This document shows positions 1 through 7,751 of a DNA stretch of 9,583 nt, one piece after another (the stretch's first letter is position 1; the number at the start of each line of letters is the position of its first letter). The stretch is from an uncultured Bacteroidales bacterium. Its GTDB lineage: Bacteria; Bacteroidota; Bacteroidia; Bacteroidales; UBA932. The notes beneath the pieces are model-generated. The model was not told where the DNA came from and ran no database searches. It saw only the letters and a list, made by a program, of their open reading frames with translations. Position numbers and translations under genes: made by a program. Location: NCBI GenBank assembly GCA_905235775.1, contig CAJOMY010000129.1, positions 1-9,583 of the forward strand, read 5' to 3'.

Positions 1-849
1 CTGGGCATCGCGATGTGCGGGCTGGACGTGGTGTTCAACTACCTCTTCATCTTCCGGCTCGGCCTGGGGGTGAAAGGTGCGGCGCTCGGCACCGGCCTGG
101 CGACCGCCTGCGCCGGGGCGTTCCTGTTCTGGTATGCCGCGTGCCACAGCCGGGAGCTGCACCAGGACGGGCTGGAGCATGATCCGGACCGGGACAAGAT
201 CTACCGGCACGCCTTCGCCATCAGCTGGCCGCTCTGGATCCAGAACCTGATCTCGCGCGGCGCCTATATCGCGGCGACCGTGCTCGTGGCGCCGCTGGGC
301 ACCGTGGCCATCGCGGCGAATTCCTTCGCCATCATTGCCGAGGGCTTCTGCTACCTGCCCGGCTACGGCCTGGAGGATGCGGCCACCACGCTTGTGGGGC
401 AGAGCCTGGGCGCGAAACGCCCGGACATGGCGAAGCGCTTCGCCTGGACGACCATCGGCACCGGCGCTGCGATGATGACCTCGCTGGCGGTCCTGATGTG
501 GATATTCGCCCCGCAGGTGATGGGGCTGCTGAGCCCGGATCCCGAGGTGGTCCTGCTGGGTGCGAAATGCCTGCGCATCGAGGCCTGGGCCGAACTCTTC
601 TATGCCGTGAGCATCGTCGCCTACGGCTGCTGCGTGGGCGCGGGCGACACCCTGGTGCCCTCGCTCATCAACCTGCTGAGCATGTGGGTGATCCGCCTCG
701 GGCTCGCCCTGTTCCTGATCCCGCGCTATGGCCTGACGGGCTATTGGGTGGCGATGGCCACCGAGCTCATTATCAAGGGCATAATCTTCGCCGTGCGCAT
801 CGCCCGCGGCCGCTGGATGAAAACACGACTGACAACCAATGAAGCATAA
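1..849 (+). CDS. MATE-family multidrug/Na+ antiporter, 3' part (5' end outside window)
   Basis: The reading frame is open from base 1 to the TAA at 847-849, and the internal ATG at 13 is very unlikely to be the real start, so the gene begins upstream. The visible 282 codons are strongly hydrophobic, with repeated membrane-spanning segments. The pattern is that of a MATE transporter from late in the N-lobe through the whole C-lobe: a VVFNYLFIF helix, a GVKGAALGTGLA stretch, then in the second lobe ANSFAIIAEGFCYLPGYGLEDAATTLVGQSLGA, the positional equivalent of the family's conserved AxxTxVGQxLGA region. MATE proteins are usually about 450 residues, so roughly 170 are missing. Family role: inner-membrane export of cationic drugs or metabolites, driven by Na+ or H+. 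The substrate cannot be read from sequence. The 3' end overlaps the next transporter gene, suggesting a shared transcript. Confidence 0.9.
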   Translation: MGIAMCGLDVVFNYLFIFRLGLGVKGAALGTGLATACAGAFLFWYAACHSRELHQDGLEHDPDRDKIYRHAFAISWPLWIQNLISRGAYIAATVLVAPLGTVAIAANSFAIIAEGFCYLPGYGLEDAATTLVGQSLGAKRPDMAKRFAWTTIGTGAAMMTSLAVLMWIFAPQVMGLLSPDPEVVLLGAKCLRIEAWAELFYAVSIVAYGCCVGAGDTLVPSLINLLSMWVIRLGLALFLIPRYGLTGYWVAMATELIIKGIIFAVRIARGRWMKTRLTTNEA

Positions 850-2119
850 CATGAAGACAATCGAAAAAAAGTACTTGCTGCCGTTCTGCCTGGTGACGGT
901 GCTGTTCCTGCTCTGGGGCATTGCCAACAACATGACCGACACGCTGCTCAGCGCGTTCAAGCGTATCATGTCGATGACGGACGCCCAGACGTCGCTGATC
1001 CAGTTCGCCTTCTACGGATCGTATTTCTGCTTCGCCCTGCCGGCGGCGCTCTACATCCGGAAGTTCTCGTACAAGAGCGGCGTCATCCTAGGCCTGGGCC
1101 TGTATGCCGCGGGTGCGATTCTTTTCTTCCCGGCCGCCAAGGTGGCCTCTTATGGCTTCTATCTGGCCGCCATCTACATCCTGGCGGGCGGCTGCTCCAT
1201 CCTGGAGACGACGGCCAATCCCTACATCCTAAGCATGGGCGCTCCGGAGACGGCCACGCGCCGGCTCAACATCGCCCAGGCGTTCAATCCGCTCGGCTCC
1301 ATCACCGGCATCCTGCTCAGCCAGTATTTCATCCTCGGAGAACTGTCCTCGGCCTCCGCTGCGGAGCGGGCGGCCATGAGCGCGGAGCAGCTCGAAGCCA
1401 TGCAGGCCCACGAGCTGGGCGCCGTGACGGGGACCTACATGACCCTGGGATTCGTCCTGCTGGCCATTCTCGTGGTGATGCTGCTCGTGAAGATGCCGGA
1501 AGGCGGGGACGGCGCCGGTTCCGACCGGCTGGGCGTCATTTTCCGCAGGCTGTTCTCGAACCGCACCTATGCCTGGGGCGTGGTGGCGCAGTTCTTCTAC
1601 GTGGGCGCACAGATCGGCGTGTGGAGTTTCACCATCCGCCTGGTGATGCAGGAGCTCGGCATCCTGGAGGCCCGGGCCGCCACGATCTACCTCGTCTCGA
1701 TCATCTGTTTCAGCGCCGCGCGTTTCATCTTCACCGCGCTGATGAAGTGGTTCAAACCGGCCCGCCTGCTGTTCTGGGCGGCCGCCGCGGACATCGTCCT
1801 CTGCCTGTTGGTGTTCCTCTGCCGGGGGACGGGCTGGCCCTGCGTGGTCGCGCTGATCGCCGTGAGCTTCTTCATGAGCCTGATGTTCCCGACCATCTAC
1901 GGCCTGGCGCTGGACGGGGTGGGGGAGACGGATGCCAAGATCGGCGCCAGCGGCCTGATCATGGCGATCCTCGGCGGTGCGCTGCTGACCCCGCTGCAGG
2001 GGAGGATTTCCGACCTGTTCGGCGTGAACGCCTCGTATCTGGTCCCGCTCGTGTGCTTCGTCGTGGTCCTGCTGTATGCCGGGGGCGTTGTTAATAAGTC
2101 TGTTGAAAAAAACAGTTGA
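839..2119 (+). CDS. fucP: FucP-type MFS sugar permease (L-fucose:H+ symporter family)
   Basis: This is a 426-residue, twelve-helix inner-membrane transporter of the FGHS (fucose-galactose-hexose symporter) branch of the MFS. It aligns from memory along its length with E. coli FucP: LLPF...LFLLWGIANNMTD near the N-terminus, LIQFAFYGSYF (53-63), GLGLYAAGA (85-93), LETTANP (122-128), an AQFFYVGAQIGVWS stretch opening the second lobe, and MFPTIYGLAL late in that lobe. The two acidic residues essential in E. coli FucP (Asp46, Glu135) correspond to Asp34 and Glu123 here, with the same 89-residue spacing. Family function is proton-coupled sugar uptake; fucose itself is only inferred, since related Bacteroidota proteins carry other hexoses and no fucose-catabolic gene is visible. 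The ATG at 839 overlaps the MATE gene by 11 nt; an ATG at 851, one base past the MATE stop, is an equally plausible start. Confidence 0.87.
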   Translation: MKHNMKTIEKKYLLPFCLVTVLFLLWGIANNMTDTLLSAFKRIMSMTDAQTSLIQFAFYGSYFCFALPAALYIRKFSYKSGVILGLGLYAAGAILFFPAAKVASYGFYLAAIYILAGGCSILETTANPYILSMGAPETATRRLNIAQAFNPLGSITGILLSQYFILGELSSASAAERAAMSAEQLEAMQAHELGAVTGTYMTLGFVLLAILVVMLLVKMPEGGDGAGSDRLGVIFRRLFSNRTYAWGVVAQFFYVGAQIGVWSFTIRLVMQELGILEARAATIYLVSIICFSAARFIFTALMKWFKPARLLFWAAAADIVLCLLVFLCRGTGWPCVVALIAVSFFMSLMFPTIYGLALDGVGETDAKIGASGLIMAILGGALLTPLQGRISDLFGVNASYLVPLVCFVVVLLYAGGVVNKSVEKNS

Positions 2120-2148
2120 CCCGGCGGATGATTGCGTCCGATAAGGGC

Positions 2149-2156
2149 TAAATTTG
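2149..2156 (+). promoter_or_regulatory. Candidate Bacteroidota promoter (-7 element) for nrdDG
   Basis: TAAATTTG matches the Bacteroidota -7 consensus TAnnTTTG exactly. It lies in the 98-bp gap between the sugar permease stop and the nrdD start. A good -33 TTG at the usual distance is not present (candidates at 2116-2118 and 2132-2134 are too far and too close), so the call rests on the -7 element and position. Predicted transcription would start at about 2160-2163. Confidence 0.5.
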
Positions 2157-2160
2157 TAAC

Positions 2161-2186
2161 CCGGAGTCCTGTCCGAAGGACTCCGG
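2161..2186 (+). other. Strong hairpin: 5'-UTR stem-loop of nrdD or terminator of the upstream gene
   Basis: CCGGAGTCC (2161-2169) and GGACTCCGG (2178-2186) form a perfect 9-bp stem around an 8-nt loop. GTA (2156-2158) can also pair with TAC (2188-2190) below a small internal loop. No T-run follows, so it is not a classic rho-independent terminator. It sits directly after the predicted -7 element, so the nrdD mRNA may begin with it, 31 nt before the start codon. It could equally be a 3' end or processing signal for the permease transcript. Confidence 0.5.
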
Positions 2187-2217
2187 CTACCACCACGAGC
2201 AATCAAACGACAGCAAT

Positions 2218-4416
2218 ATGGACGTACGCAAAACCAACGGCTCTTTCGAGGAGTACGATAAGGCCAAACTGGCCCGTGGCATCCACGAGGCCTACAAAAC
2301 CGCCGGAGAATACTGCGACGACGCGATCGTCGTCTCCATCATCAATAACCTGTATGTCTACGAGGGCATCACGAGCCAGGAGATCCGCCGCCAGGTGGTG
2401 GAGTCCCTGATGTCGGTCAACAAGAAGGTCGCCCGCGCCTATATCGAGAAATTCGACGCCGACCTGGACCTTCGGAAGAAACGGGACTTCATCAAGGATT
2501 ATATCAAGGCGTCCAACGCTGCGACGGGCTCCAAGTTCGACGCGAACGCCAACGTCACGCGCAAGAACATCGTGACGCTGGGCAACGAGCTCTACAAGGA
2601 GAACAACATCAAGCAGAACCGCTATATCATGCAGGACAAGATCAAGGCCCTGTACGGCCGCGCCATGGCCGACCAGTACATCAAGGACCTGGAGTCGCAC
2701 GTCCTCTACAAGCACGACGAGTCCGGCACCCCGGGCTTCCCGTACTGCGTGGCCATCACGATGTATCCCTTCCTGGTGAGCGGCCTGCGGGAGCTGGGCG
2801 GCGTGTCCATCGCCCCCACCGACCTCAAGAGTTTCTGCGGCGAGTTCATCAACCTCGTCTATTCCATCTCCTCCCAGTTCATGGGGGCCGTGGCCACGCC
2901 GGAATTCCTGATGTACCTGGACTACTTCATCCGCAAGGACTATGGTGACGATTACCTCGACCACCTGGACGACGTCGTGGAGAACAACGTCAAGCAGCGC
3001 ACCCTCGTGAAGGTCATCGACAATTATTTCCAGCAGGTGGTGCACTCGATGAACATGCCGGCCGGCAACCGCGGCTACCAGACCGTGTTCTGGAACATCG
3101 GCTATTTCGACAAGCCCTACTTCGAGGGCGTGTTCGGCGACTTCGTGTTTCCGGACGGCACCAAGCCCAGGTGGGATACCCTCGACTGGCTGCAGCGCCA
3201 CTTCATGAACTGGTTCAACGAGGAGCGCAACCACTACATCCTCACCTTCCCGGTGGAGACCATGGCCCTGCTGACCGACGGCGGCGACGACTTCGCCGAC
3301 AAGGACTACGCCGACTTCACCGCCGAGATGTGGGCCAAGGGGCACAGCTTCTTCTGCTACCTCTCCAACAGCCCGGACAGCCTGTCCAGCTGCTGCCGCC
3401 TGCGCAACGAGATCCAGAAGGAGGACGGCCACAACCACACCACGCACCAGTACTCCATGGGCACGGCTTCCGTGGCCACGGGCTCCAAGTCCGTGATGAC
3501 GATCAACCTCAACCGCCTCATCCAGGACGCCGTGCGGCGTTATTTCCTGGAGCGCCGCGGCGTGAACCTCGAAGCCGGCAAGCCGCTCAGCCCGGTGGCC
3601 CACTTCTATGACAAGGAAGACCTGTACAACAACTACATCGACAAGGACATCCGCGAGATGACCGAGCGGGTGCACAAATACCAGATCGCCTTCAACGAGA
3701 TCATCAAGGATTTCCTGAAGGCCGACATGCTCGACGTCTACAAGGCCGGGTTCATCGACATGAAGAAGCAGTACCTGACCGTCGGCGTGAACGGCCTGAC
3801 CGAGGCCGCCGAGTTCCTGGGCCTGAAGGTCTCCCCGAATCCCGAATACGGCGAGTTCGTGAACACGATTCTCGAGACCATCAACATCGCCAACCGCCAG
3901 GACCGCACCCCGGATGCCATGTTCAACACGGAGTTCGTCCCGGCCGAGAACCTGGCCGCCAAGAACTACAAGTGGGACAAGAAGGACGGGTACTTCGTCT
4001 CCGACAAGCACAACCTCTACAGCTCCTACTTCTACAACCCCGAAGACGACGAGGTGTCGATGATCGACAAGTTCAAGCTGCACGGCGAGGACTTCGTCAA
4101 ATACCTCGACGGCGGTTCCGCCCTGCACATGAACATCGCGGAGCACCTGACCCAGGAGCAGTACCGGAGCCTGTTGAAGACGGCCGCCCATTACGGCACC
4201 AACTACTTCACCTTCAACTGCCGCAACACGGTCTGCAACGACTGCGGCCACATCAGCAAGGACACGCTCACCAAGTGCCCGAAGTGCGGCAGCGAGAACC
4301 TTGACTACCTCACGCGCGTGATCGGCTATCTCAAGCGGGTGTCTTCCTTCGCGGAGCCGCGCCAGATCGAGGCGCATCACCGCTTCTACAACCCGAAAGA
4401 CGTCCCGACGGCATGA
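2218..4416 (+). CDS. nrdD: Anaerobic (class III) ribonucleoside-triphosphate reductase, catalytic subunit
   Basis: The 732-residue cytoplasmic enzyme reduces ribonucleoside triphosphates to deoxyribonucleotides without oxygen, using a glycyl radical. The first ~95 residues read as an ATP-cone allosteric domain (VRKTNGSFEEYDKAKLARGI). The catalytic barrel follows, with a conserved cysteine at 177 (GFPYC) and the family's CCRL motif at Cys392-Cys393. Near the C-terminus a zinc site is formed by Cys673, Cys676, Cys687 and Cys690 (CNDC...CPKC). The radical glycine is Gly703 in RVIGYL, placed before the usual final stretch. Length is near E. coli NrdD (712), and no key residue appears missing. The ATG at 2218 is chosen because the ATP cone begins at once after it. 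The stop overlaps the nrdG start (ATGA at 4413-4416), so the two are translationally coupled. No NrdR box was recognised upstream. Confidence 0.97.
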   Translation: MDVRKTNGSFEEYDKAKLARGIHEAYKTAGEYCDDAIVVSIINNLYVYEGITSQEIRRQVVESLMSVNKKVARAYIEKFDADLDLRKKRDFIKDYIKASNAATGSKFDANANVTRKNIVTLGNELYKENNIKQNRYIMQDKIKALYGRAMADQYIKDLESHVLYKHDESGTPGFPYCVAITMYPFLVSGLRELGGVSIAPTDLKSFCGEFINLVYSISSQFMGAVATPEFLMYLDYFIRKDYGDDYLDHLDDVVENNVKQRTLVKVIDNYFQQVVHSMNMPAGNRGYQTVFWNIGYFDKPYFEGVFGDFVFPDGTKPRWDTLDWLQRHFMNWFNEERNHYILTFPVETMALLTDGGDDFADKDYADFTAEMWAKGHSFFCYLSNSPDSLSSCCRLRNEIQKEDGHNHTTHQYSMGTASVATGSKSVMTINLNRLIQDAVRRYFLERRGVNLEAGKPLSPVAHFYDKEDLYNNYIDKDIREMTERVHKYQIAFNEIIKDFLKADMLDVYKAGFIDMKKQYLTVGVNGLTEAAEFLGLKVSPNPEYGEFVNTILETINIANRQDRTPDAMFNTEFVPAENLAAKNYKWDKKDGYFVSDKHNLYSSYFYNPEDDEVSMIDKFKLHGEDFVKYLDGGSALHMNIAEHLTQEQYRSLLKTAAHYGTNYFTFNCRNTVCNDCGHISKDTLTKCPKCGSENLDYLTRVIGYLKRVSSFAEPRQIEAHHRFYNPKDVPTA

Positions 4417-4877
4417 TCAAGTATATCCCGGAGCTCACGGACGTGGTCTTGGAGGAGATTCCGGACAAGGTGACCCTGGCAGTGGAGATTTCCAACTGCC
4501 AGGGTTCTTGTCCCGGGTGCCATTCCCCCTTCCTGAAGGAGGATATCGGTGAAGAACTGACGCCTGCCGTCGTGGACAGGCTCATCGCCGACAACTACGG
4601 GATCAATTGCTTCCTGCTGCTGGGGGAGGGCCGGGACATGCAGGCCCTGCTGGGCATTGCGGAGCACCTGCGGACGGCGCATCCGGAGTTGGAGCGCGCC
4701 GTGTATTCCGGCCGCGTCGAGGTGGAGCCGGAGATCCATGCCGCCTTCGACTACGTGAAGGTGGGTCCCTATATCGAAGCCGCCGGCCCGCTGAACCATC
4801 CGTCCACGAACCAGCGGCTCTATCACCACGGCGAGGATATCACCGCCCGCTTCTGGCACAAGGGCCTGGAGGGATGA
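4413..4877 (+). CDS. nrdG: Anaerobic ribonucleotide reductase activating protein (radical SAM)
   Basis: This 154-residue radical-SAM activase uses a [4Fe-4S] cluster and S-adenosylmethionine to create the glycyl radical on NrdD. The cluster ligands are visible as the canonical CX3CX2C, Cys29-Cys33-Cys36 (NCQGSCPGCHSP). The region GPYIEAAGPLNHPSTNQRLY near residues 116-135 is typical of NrdG. The size fits the family (about 150-175 residues). The segment that usually reads like GGD/GGE after the second strand, which helps bind the SAM amino group in this fold, reads LLLGEGRD here, a mild departure. Its ATG lies inside the nrdD stop (ATGA), giving a 4-nt overlap and coupled translation at matched amounts. 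The gene ends 18 bp from the ancestral stop of the convergent serB. Confidence 0.95.
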   Translation: MIKYIPELTDVVLEEIPDKVTLAVEISNCQGSCPGCHSPFLKEDIGEELTPAVVDRLIADNYGINCFLLLGEGRDMQALLGIAEHLRTAHPELERAVYSGRVEVEPEIHAAFDYVKVGPYIEAAGPLNHPSTNQRLYHHGEDITARFWHKGLEG

Positions 4878-6106
4878 GCGGGAAGCCGTTCCCCGTCACG
4901 GATCGATCTGCGAATCCTTGAGGCCGAGGAAGTAGAGGATGCCGTCCAGGCCGATGGAGGTGATGTTCTGCCCGCCTGCACCAGGGGCTTGGCGTGGTAG
5001 GCGATGCCCAGGCCCGCCAGCGAGAGCATCGGCAGGTCATTGGCGCCGTCGCCCACAGCCACGGACTGCGCGAGGTTGATGTTCTCCACCTGGCAGAGCA
5101 GGCGCAGCAGTTCCGCCTTGCGGCGGCCGTCCACGACGTCGCCCACATACCGGCCCGTGAGCTTGCCGTCCTCGATCTCCAGCTCGTTGGCATAGACGTA
5201 GTCGAAGCCGAATTTCTGCTGGAGGTGGCGCCCGAAATAAGTGAATCCTCCGGAGAGGATGGCGGTCTTGTAGCCCACCATCTTGAGAATCTTCATCATG
5301 CGCTCCAGTCCCTCGTTGAAGGGCAGGTTGCGCGCGATATCTTCCATGACCTCCACGTCCAGGCCCTTGAGCAGGGCCACCCGCCGGGTGAAGCTCTCGG
5401 TGAAGTCGATCTCGCCGCGCATCGCCTGCGCGGTGATGGCTTTCACCTGCTCGCCCACGCCGGCGCGCGCCGCCAGCTCGTCGATGCATTCGGTATGCAC
5501 GAGCGTGGAGTCCATGTCGAAACAGATGAGCCGGCGGGAGCGCCGGTAGATGTCGTCCTTCTGGAAGGAAATGTCCAGCCCGTCCCTCGGCAGGCTCAGC
5601 AGGGCGTTCTGCAACGCCGAACGCTCCCCGTCGCTGAGCGAGCCGCGCACGGAGATCTCGATGCAGGCCTTGGCGGCGCGCTCGTCCACGCCCTCCAGCG
5701 GCGGCCGGCCGGTGAGGCGCCGGATGGCGTCGATGTTGAGCCCGTGCCGGAAAATGACTTCCGTCACATCCGCGATCTGGCGCGCCGTCACCGTGCGGCC
5801 CAGCAGGGTCACGATATAGCGGTTCTTGCCCTGACGGGCCACCCACGCGTCGTAGGCTTCGCGGCTGATGGGGGTGAAGCGGATCTGTACGCCCAGCTCG
5901 GAGGCCTTGAAGAGGAGATCCTTCATGATGAAACCGGACTGGTCCGGCGTCGTCTTGAAGAGGATGCCCATGGTCAGCGACTTGTGTATGTTCTCCTGGC
6001 CGATGTCGAGGATGGTCGCATGGTACTGCGCCAGGATGGCGGTAAGGGCCGAGGTCAGGCCGGGCTTGTCCTCGCCGGAGATGTTGAGCTGGATGATTTC
6101 AATCAT
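4823..6106 (-). CDS. serB: Phosphoserine phosphatase with N-terminal ACT domains, frameshifted near its 3' end
   Basis: SerB removes phosphate from O-phospho-L-serine, the last step of serine synthesis. Residues 1-180 hold two ACT-like regulatory domains (IIQLNISGEDKPGLTSALTA; YIVTLLGRTVTARQIADVTE). A HAD phosphatase follows: motif I DMDST with nucleophile Asp197 and Asp199, motif II SGG at 285-287, motif III Lys330 and motif IV GDGANDLPM at 352-360. The catalytic set is complete. After KPLVQAG (373-379) the frame changes: the expected conserved ending (ITSIGLDGILYFLGLKD...) is present but shifted, and would stop at 4896. As sequenced, the frame runs on with an unrelated 48-residue tail to 4823, overlapping nrdG antisense. 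A one-base loss (or 4 or 7 bases) at about 4970-4980 would explain it. Without the shift the protein would be about 403-406 residues, close to related SerBs. It follows the fumarase gene by 11 nt. Confidence 0.9.
   Translation of the reverse strand: MIEIIQLNISGEDKPGLTSALTAILAQYHATILDIGQENIHKSLTMGILFKTTPDQSGFIMKDLLFKASELGVQIRFTPISREAYDAWVARQGKNRYIVTLLGRTVTARQIADVTEVIFRHGLNIDAIRRLTGRPPLEGVDERAAKACIEISVRGSLSDGERSALQNALLSLPRDGLDISFQKDDIYRRSRRLICFDMDSTLVHTECIDELAARAGVGEQVKAITAQAMRGEIDFTESFTRRVALLKGLDVEVMEDIARNLPFNEGLERMMKILKMVGYKTAILSGGFTYFGRHLQQKFGFDYVYANELEIEDGKLTGRYVGDVVDGRRKAELLRLLCQVENINLAQSVAVGDGANDLPMLSLAGLGIAYHAKPLVQAGRTSPPSAWTASSTSSASRIRRSIRDGERLPAHPSRPLCQKRAVISSPW
4880..4893. terminator. 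Small hairpin between convergent nrdG and serB ends
   Basis: GGGAA (4880-4884) and TTCCC (4889-4893) make a 5-bp stem with a GCCG loop. It falls in the 18-bp gap between the nrdG stop (4875-4877) and the original serB stop (4896-4898), where a bidirectional terminator would be expected. The stem is short and no T-run follows on either strand, so this is position-supported only. Confidence 0.3.
4896..4970 (-). other. Out-of-frame original C-terminal coding segment of serB
   Basis: In the frame offset from the main serB frame, these bases read QNITSIGLDGIL then YFLGLKDSQIDP and a TGA at 4898-4896. This matches the C-terminal end of Bacteroidota SerB (a GLDGxLYFLG-type motif). It marks where the gene ended before the length change at about 4970-4980. 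Confidence 0.85.
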
Positions 6107-6117
6107 GGCGCAAGGGC

Positions 6118-7746
6118 TTAGAGGCCGAGCTGCTTGAAGAAGTCGTTGCCCTTGTCATCCACGAGGATGAAGGCGGGGAAGTCTTCGACCCGGATCTTCC
6201 AGATGGCTTCCATCCCGAGTTCCGGGTACTCGACGCATTCGATGCTGCGGATGCAGCTTTGGGAAAGCACCGCGGCCACGCCGCCGATGGTGCCCAGGTA
6301 GAAGCCGCCGTGTTTTTTGCACGCATCGGTCACCTGCTGGGTGCGGTTGCCCTTGGCAATCATCACCAGGGAAGCGCCGTTGGCCTGGAATTCATCCACA
6401 TACGGGTCCATGCGGTTGGCCGTGGTGGGGCCCATGCTTCCGCAAGGATATCCTTCCGGAGTCTTGGCCGGGCCTGCGTAGAGTATGGGATGGTCCTTGA
6501 AGTAGCCGGGCATGCCCTCGCCTGCGTCCAGGCGTGCCTTGATCTTGGCGTGGGCGATGTCGCGGGCCACAATGATGGTGCCCTTGAGGTTCACGCGGGT
6601 ACCCACGGTGTATTTGGTAAGCTCTGCGCGTACGGCGTCAATGCCCTTGTCCAGGTCTATCTCAATGCCCTTTGCACCCTCGCCGGGACGGCGGAACGCC
6701 TCCGGAATAAGCTCCGATGGATGGGTGTCCATCTTCTCGATCCACACACCGTCGGCGTTGATTTTAGATTTGATGTTGCGGTCTGCGCTGCAGCTTACGC
6801 CCATTCCGATGGGGCAGCTGGCACCGTGGCGCGGCAGGCGCACCACGCGCACGTCGTGGGCCAGGTATTTGCCGCCGAACTGGGCCCCCAGGCCAATCTT
6901 CGCGGCCTCTTTGAGCAGCTTCTGTTCCAGGTCCACGTCGCGGAAGGCACGGCCGGTCTCATCCCCGGTGGTGGGCAGGTTGTCGTAGAATTTGATGCTG
7001 GCCAGCTTCACGGTGAGCAGGTTCTTTTCGGCCGAGGTGCCGCCGATCACGAAGGCGATGTGGTAAGGCGGGCAGGCCGCCGTGCCCAGGCTCTTCATCT
7101 TCTCCACCAGGAACGGAAGGAGGGTGCCCTCATTCTGGATGGTGGCCTTGGTCATGGGGTAGAAGTAGGTCTTGTTGGCGCTGCCACCGCCCTTGGCGAC
7201 CATAATGAAGCGGTATTCTTCTCCCCGGGTGGCCTCGATGTCAATCTGGGCAGGGAGGTTGCACCGGGTGTTGACCTCGTTGTACATGTCCAGCGGGGCG
7301 TTCTGGCTGTAACGCAGATTCTCCTGGGTGTAGGTGTTGAACACGCCGCGGCTCAGGGCTTCTTCGTCCTCGAAACCGGTCCAGACCTGCTGTCCTTTTT
7401 CGCCATGGATGATGGCCGTGCCGGTGTCCTGGCAGAAGGGCAGCACTCCCTTGACGGCACATTCGGCGTTGCGGAGGAACTGCAGGGCCACATACTTGTC
7501 GTTTTCGGAGGCTTCGGGGTCACTGAGGATTGCAGCCACCTGTTCATTATGGGCGCGGCGCAGCATGAACTGGCAGTCGTGGAAACTCTGCTGAGCCACA
7601 AGCGTAAGCGCTTCAGGCTTGACTTTCAGGATCTTATGACCTTCGAACTCGGAGGTCGAGACGAATTTCTCCGAACCGGGGATCTTGTAATACTCGGTGG
7701 TGTCCTCACCGAGCTGGAACATGGGTGCGTATTTAAACTGTGTCAT
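6118..7746 (-). CDS. fum: Class I (iron-sulfur) fumarate hydratase
   Basis: The 542-residue enzyme interconverts fumarate and malate in the TCA cycle, or runs toward fumarate for anaerobic respiration. It is the single-chain, oxygen-sensitive [4Fe-4S] type (E. coli FumA/FumB, about 548 residues). Likely cluster cysteines are Cys105 (LPFCQDTGTA), Cys225 (GTAACPPYH) and Cys319 (VSCSADRN), matching E. coli 105, 224 and 318. The C-terminal beta-subunit-like domain shows GTIIVARDIAHAKI, PCGSMGPTTANRMD and a GNDFFKQL ending. The ATG at 7746-7744 is chosen because homology begins there and it lies 5 nt after the prfB stop. The frame stays open further upstream into prfB, but that part resembles no fumarase. 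Class I iron-sulfur dependence suits the anaerobic setting suggested by nrdDG. Members of this class can also act on related dicarboxylates, so substrate is from family knowledge. Confidence 0.96.
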   Translation of the reverse strand: MTQFKYAPMFQLGEDTTEYYKIPGSEKFVSTSEFEGHKILKVKPEALTLVAQQSFHDCQFMLRRAHNEQVAAILSDPEASENDKYVALQFLRNAECAVKGVLPFCQDTGTAIIHGEKGQQVWTGFEDEEALSRGVFNTYTQENLRYSQNAPLDMYNEVNTRCNLPAQIDIEATRGEEYRFIMVAKGGGSANKTYFYPMTKATIQNEGTLLPFLVEKMKSLGTAACPPYHIAFVIGGTSAEKNLLTVKLASIKFYDNLPTTGDETGRAFRDVDLEQKLLKEAAKIGLGAQFGGKYLAHDVRVVRLPRHGASCPIGMGVSCSADRNIKSKINADGVWIEKMDTHPSELIPEAFRRPGEGAKGIEIDLDKGIDAVRAELTKYTVGTRVNLKGTIIVARDIAHAKIKARLDAGEGMPGYFKDHPILYAGPAKTPEGYPCGSMGPTTANRMDPYVDEFQANGASLVMIAKGNRTQQVTDACKKHGGFYLGTIGGVAAVLSQSCIRSIECVEYPELGMEAIWKIRVEDFPAFILVDDKGNDFFKQLGL

Positions 7747-7751
7747 ATCTG

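Noticed and set aside
2100..2115. CTGTT/AACAG hairpin with A-run at the end of the permease gene as a terminator
   Set aside because: The stem is only 5 bp, the loop holds the A-run, and on the coding strand there is no T-run. It lies inside the coding sequence.
2128..2151. Seven-codon ORF ahead of nrdD as a leader peptide
   Set aside because: It ends inside the predicted -7 element, so it would not be on the nrdD transcript, and it has no codon pattern suggesting attenuation.
2203..4380. 725-codon open frame antisense to nrdD
   Set aside because: It is rich in V, L, H, D and G with low-complexity runs and resembles no protein. It is the expected mirror of a GC-rich gene with strong third-position bias, and nrdD on the other strand is certain.
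4994..6121. 375-codon open frame antisense to serB
   Set aside because: Same compositional artefact. The serB motifs on the minus strand explain this DNA.
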